From: Actinomycetota bacterium
Lineage (GTDB): Bacteria > Actinomycetota > Humimicrobiia > Humimicrobiales > Humimicrobiaceae
Direction of reading: 5' to 3'
DNA length: 6,891 nt
NCBI GenBank assembly: GCA_016932375.1
Contig: JAFGDA010000047.1
Location: 1-6,891 of the forward strand
Both the position numbers and the translations under genes were made by a program. Positions 6,784 through 6,891 of the stretch are shown one piece after another. The notes under the pieces were generated by a model, which saw only the letters and a list, made by a program, of their open reading frames with translations, had not been told where the DNA came from and did not search any database. Position 1 is the first letter of the stretch, and every line of letters starts with the position of its first letter.

Positions 6784-6891
6784 TGACAGGCAATAAATTT
6801 CTATGGGCTTACGCCTATAAGATTTTCTACTTTAAGGTTTTGCCTGCCCGTTTTCAACAGGTCATCTCCATCTACAAGCTAACGCATGTAG
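6784..6891 (-). other. Hairpin-rich region at the right edge, unidentified
   Basis: Read on the minus strand, this stretch holds three consecutive short hairpins: 6891-6872 (CTACA/TGTAG closing an inner GC pair and a GTTA loop), 6861-6847 (CCTGT/ACGGG with one G-U pair), and 6819-6802 (GGC-GTAA-GCC, a GNRA-type loop, extended by TAT/ATA across an A-C mismatch). CAGGCAA (6846-6840) is also complementary to TTGCCTG (6793-6787) and would enclose the third hairpin. It lies upstream of the proposed wzm promoter and is higher in GC than the DNA to its left. It could be a structured RNA or the terminal region of a transposon such as an IS200/IS605-type element; no protein-coding gene is convincing here. 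The feature continues beyond the window. Confidence 0.4.

Noticed and set aside
6747..6891. Plus-strand frame open from 6747 to the right edge, with a possible GTG start at 6783
   Set aside because: No ATG or ribosome site, composition unlike the neighbouring genes, and it overlaps the inverted repeats. An open run of this length is expected by chance. It could be reconsidered if the frame stays open beyond the window.
6862..6891. Possible last codons of a minus-strand gene entering from the right edge (nine residues, then TGA)
   Set aside because: All three minus frames stop within 30 bases of the edge, so a gene end is possible, but nine residues are too few to support any call.
6784..6891. 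Cyclic-di-GMP riboswitch or ops/JUMPstart element
   Set aside because: Some letters are similar (CAGGCAAAACC, GGCGTAAGC), but the conserved core of the riboswitch and the exact ops sequence are absent, and the stretch is upstream of the likely wzm promoter.

Overview
The window is a piece of a surface-polysaccharide locus. It holds three glycosyltransferase genes and a Wzm/Wzt-type ABC exporter, the standard parts of an ABC-transporter-dependent O-antigen or similar glycan pathway. The organism cannot be named from this sequence. Genes are moderately AT-rich with heavy use of AGG (Arg) and ATA (Ile), every complete gene ends in TAA, and intergenic DNA is much more AT-rich. The readable Shine-Dalgarno and -35/-10-like sites fit a bacterium, but Wzm/Wzt clusters also occur in methanogenic archaea, so that is not excluded.

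Layout: (1) 1-464, minus strand, the N-terminal 154 residues of a GT2 glycosyltransferase whose C-terminus lies beyond the left edge. (2) 465-867, a 403-bp AT-rich divergent intergenic region with a promoter-like site for each direction. (3) 868-3240, plus strand, a 790-residue protein with a GT4 domain fused to a GT2 domain, plus a helical-looking tail. (4) 3197-4423, plus strand, a stand-alone GT4 glycosyltransferase overlapping the previous gene by 44 bp. (5) 4424-4517, a short convergent spacer with a 27-bp-period tandem repeat and no convincing terminator. (6) 4518-5876, minus strand, Wzt-like ATPase with a C-terminal glycan-binding domain. (7) 5894-6688, minus strand, Wzm-like permease, 17 bp upstream of wzt and probably co-transcribed with it. 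(8) 6689-6891, the permease's promoter region, then a stretch rich in inverted repeats that runs off the right edge.

Inferred joint role: the glycosyltransferases build a lipid-linked glycan on the cytoplasmic face. The fused protein could add two successive sugars. Wzm forms the membrane channel and Wzt powers export, its C-terminal domain recognising the finished chain. Unlike many polysaccharide operons, the genes form three separate transcription units (divergent, then convergent). The least explained DNA is the hairpin-rich right edge (6784-6891), which could be the end of a mobile element or a structured RNA.
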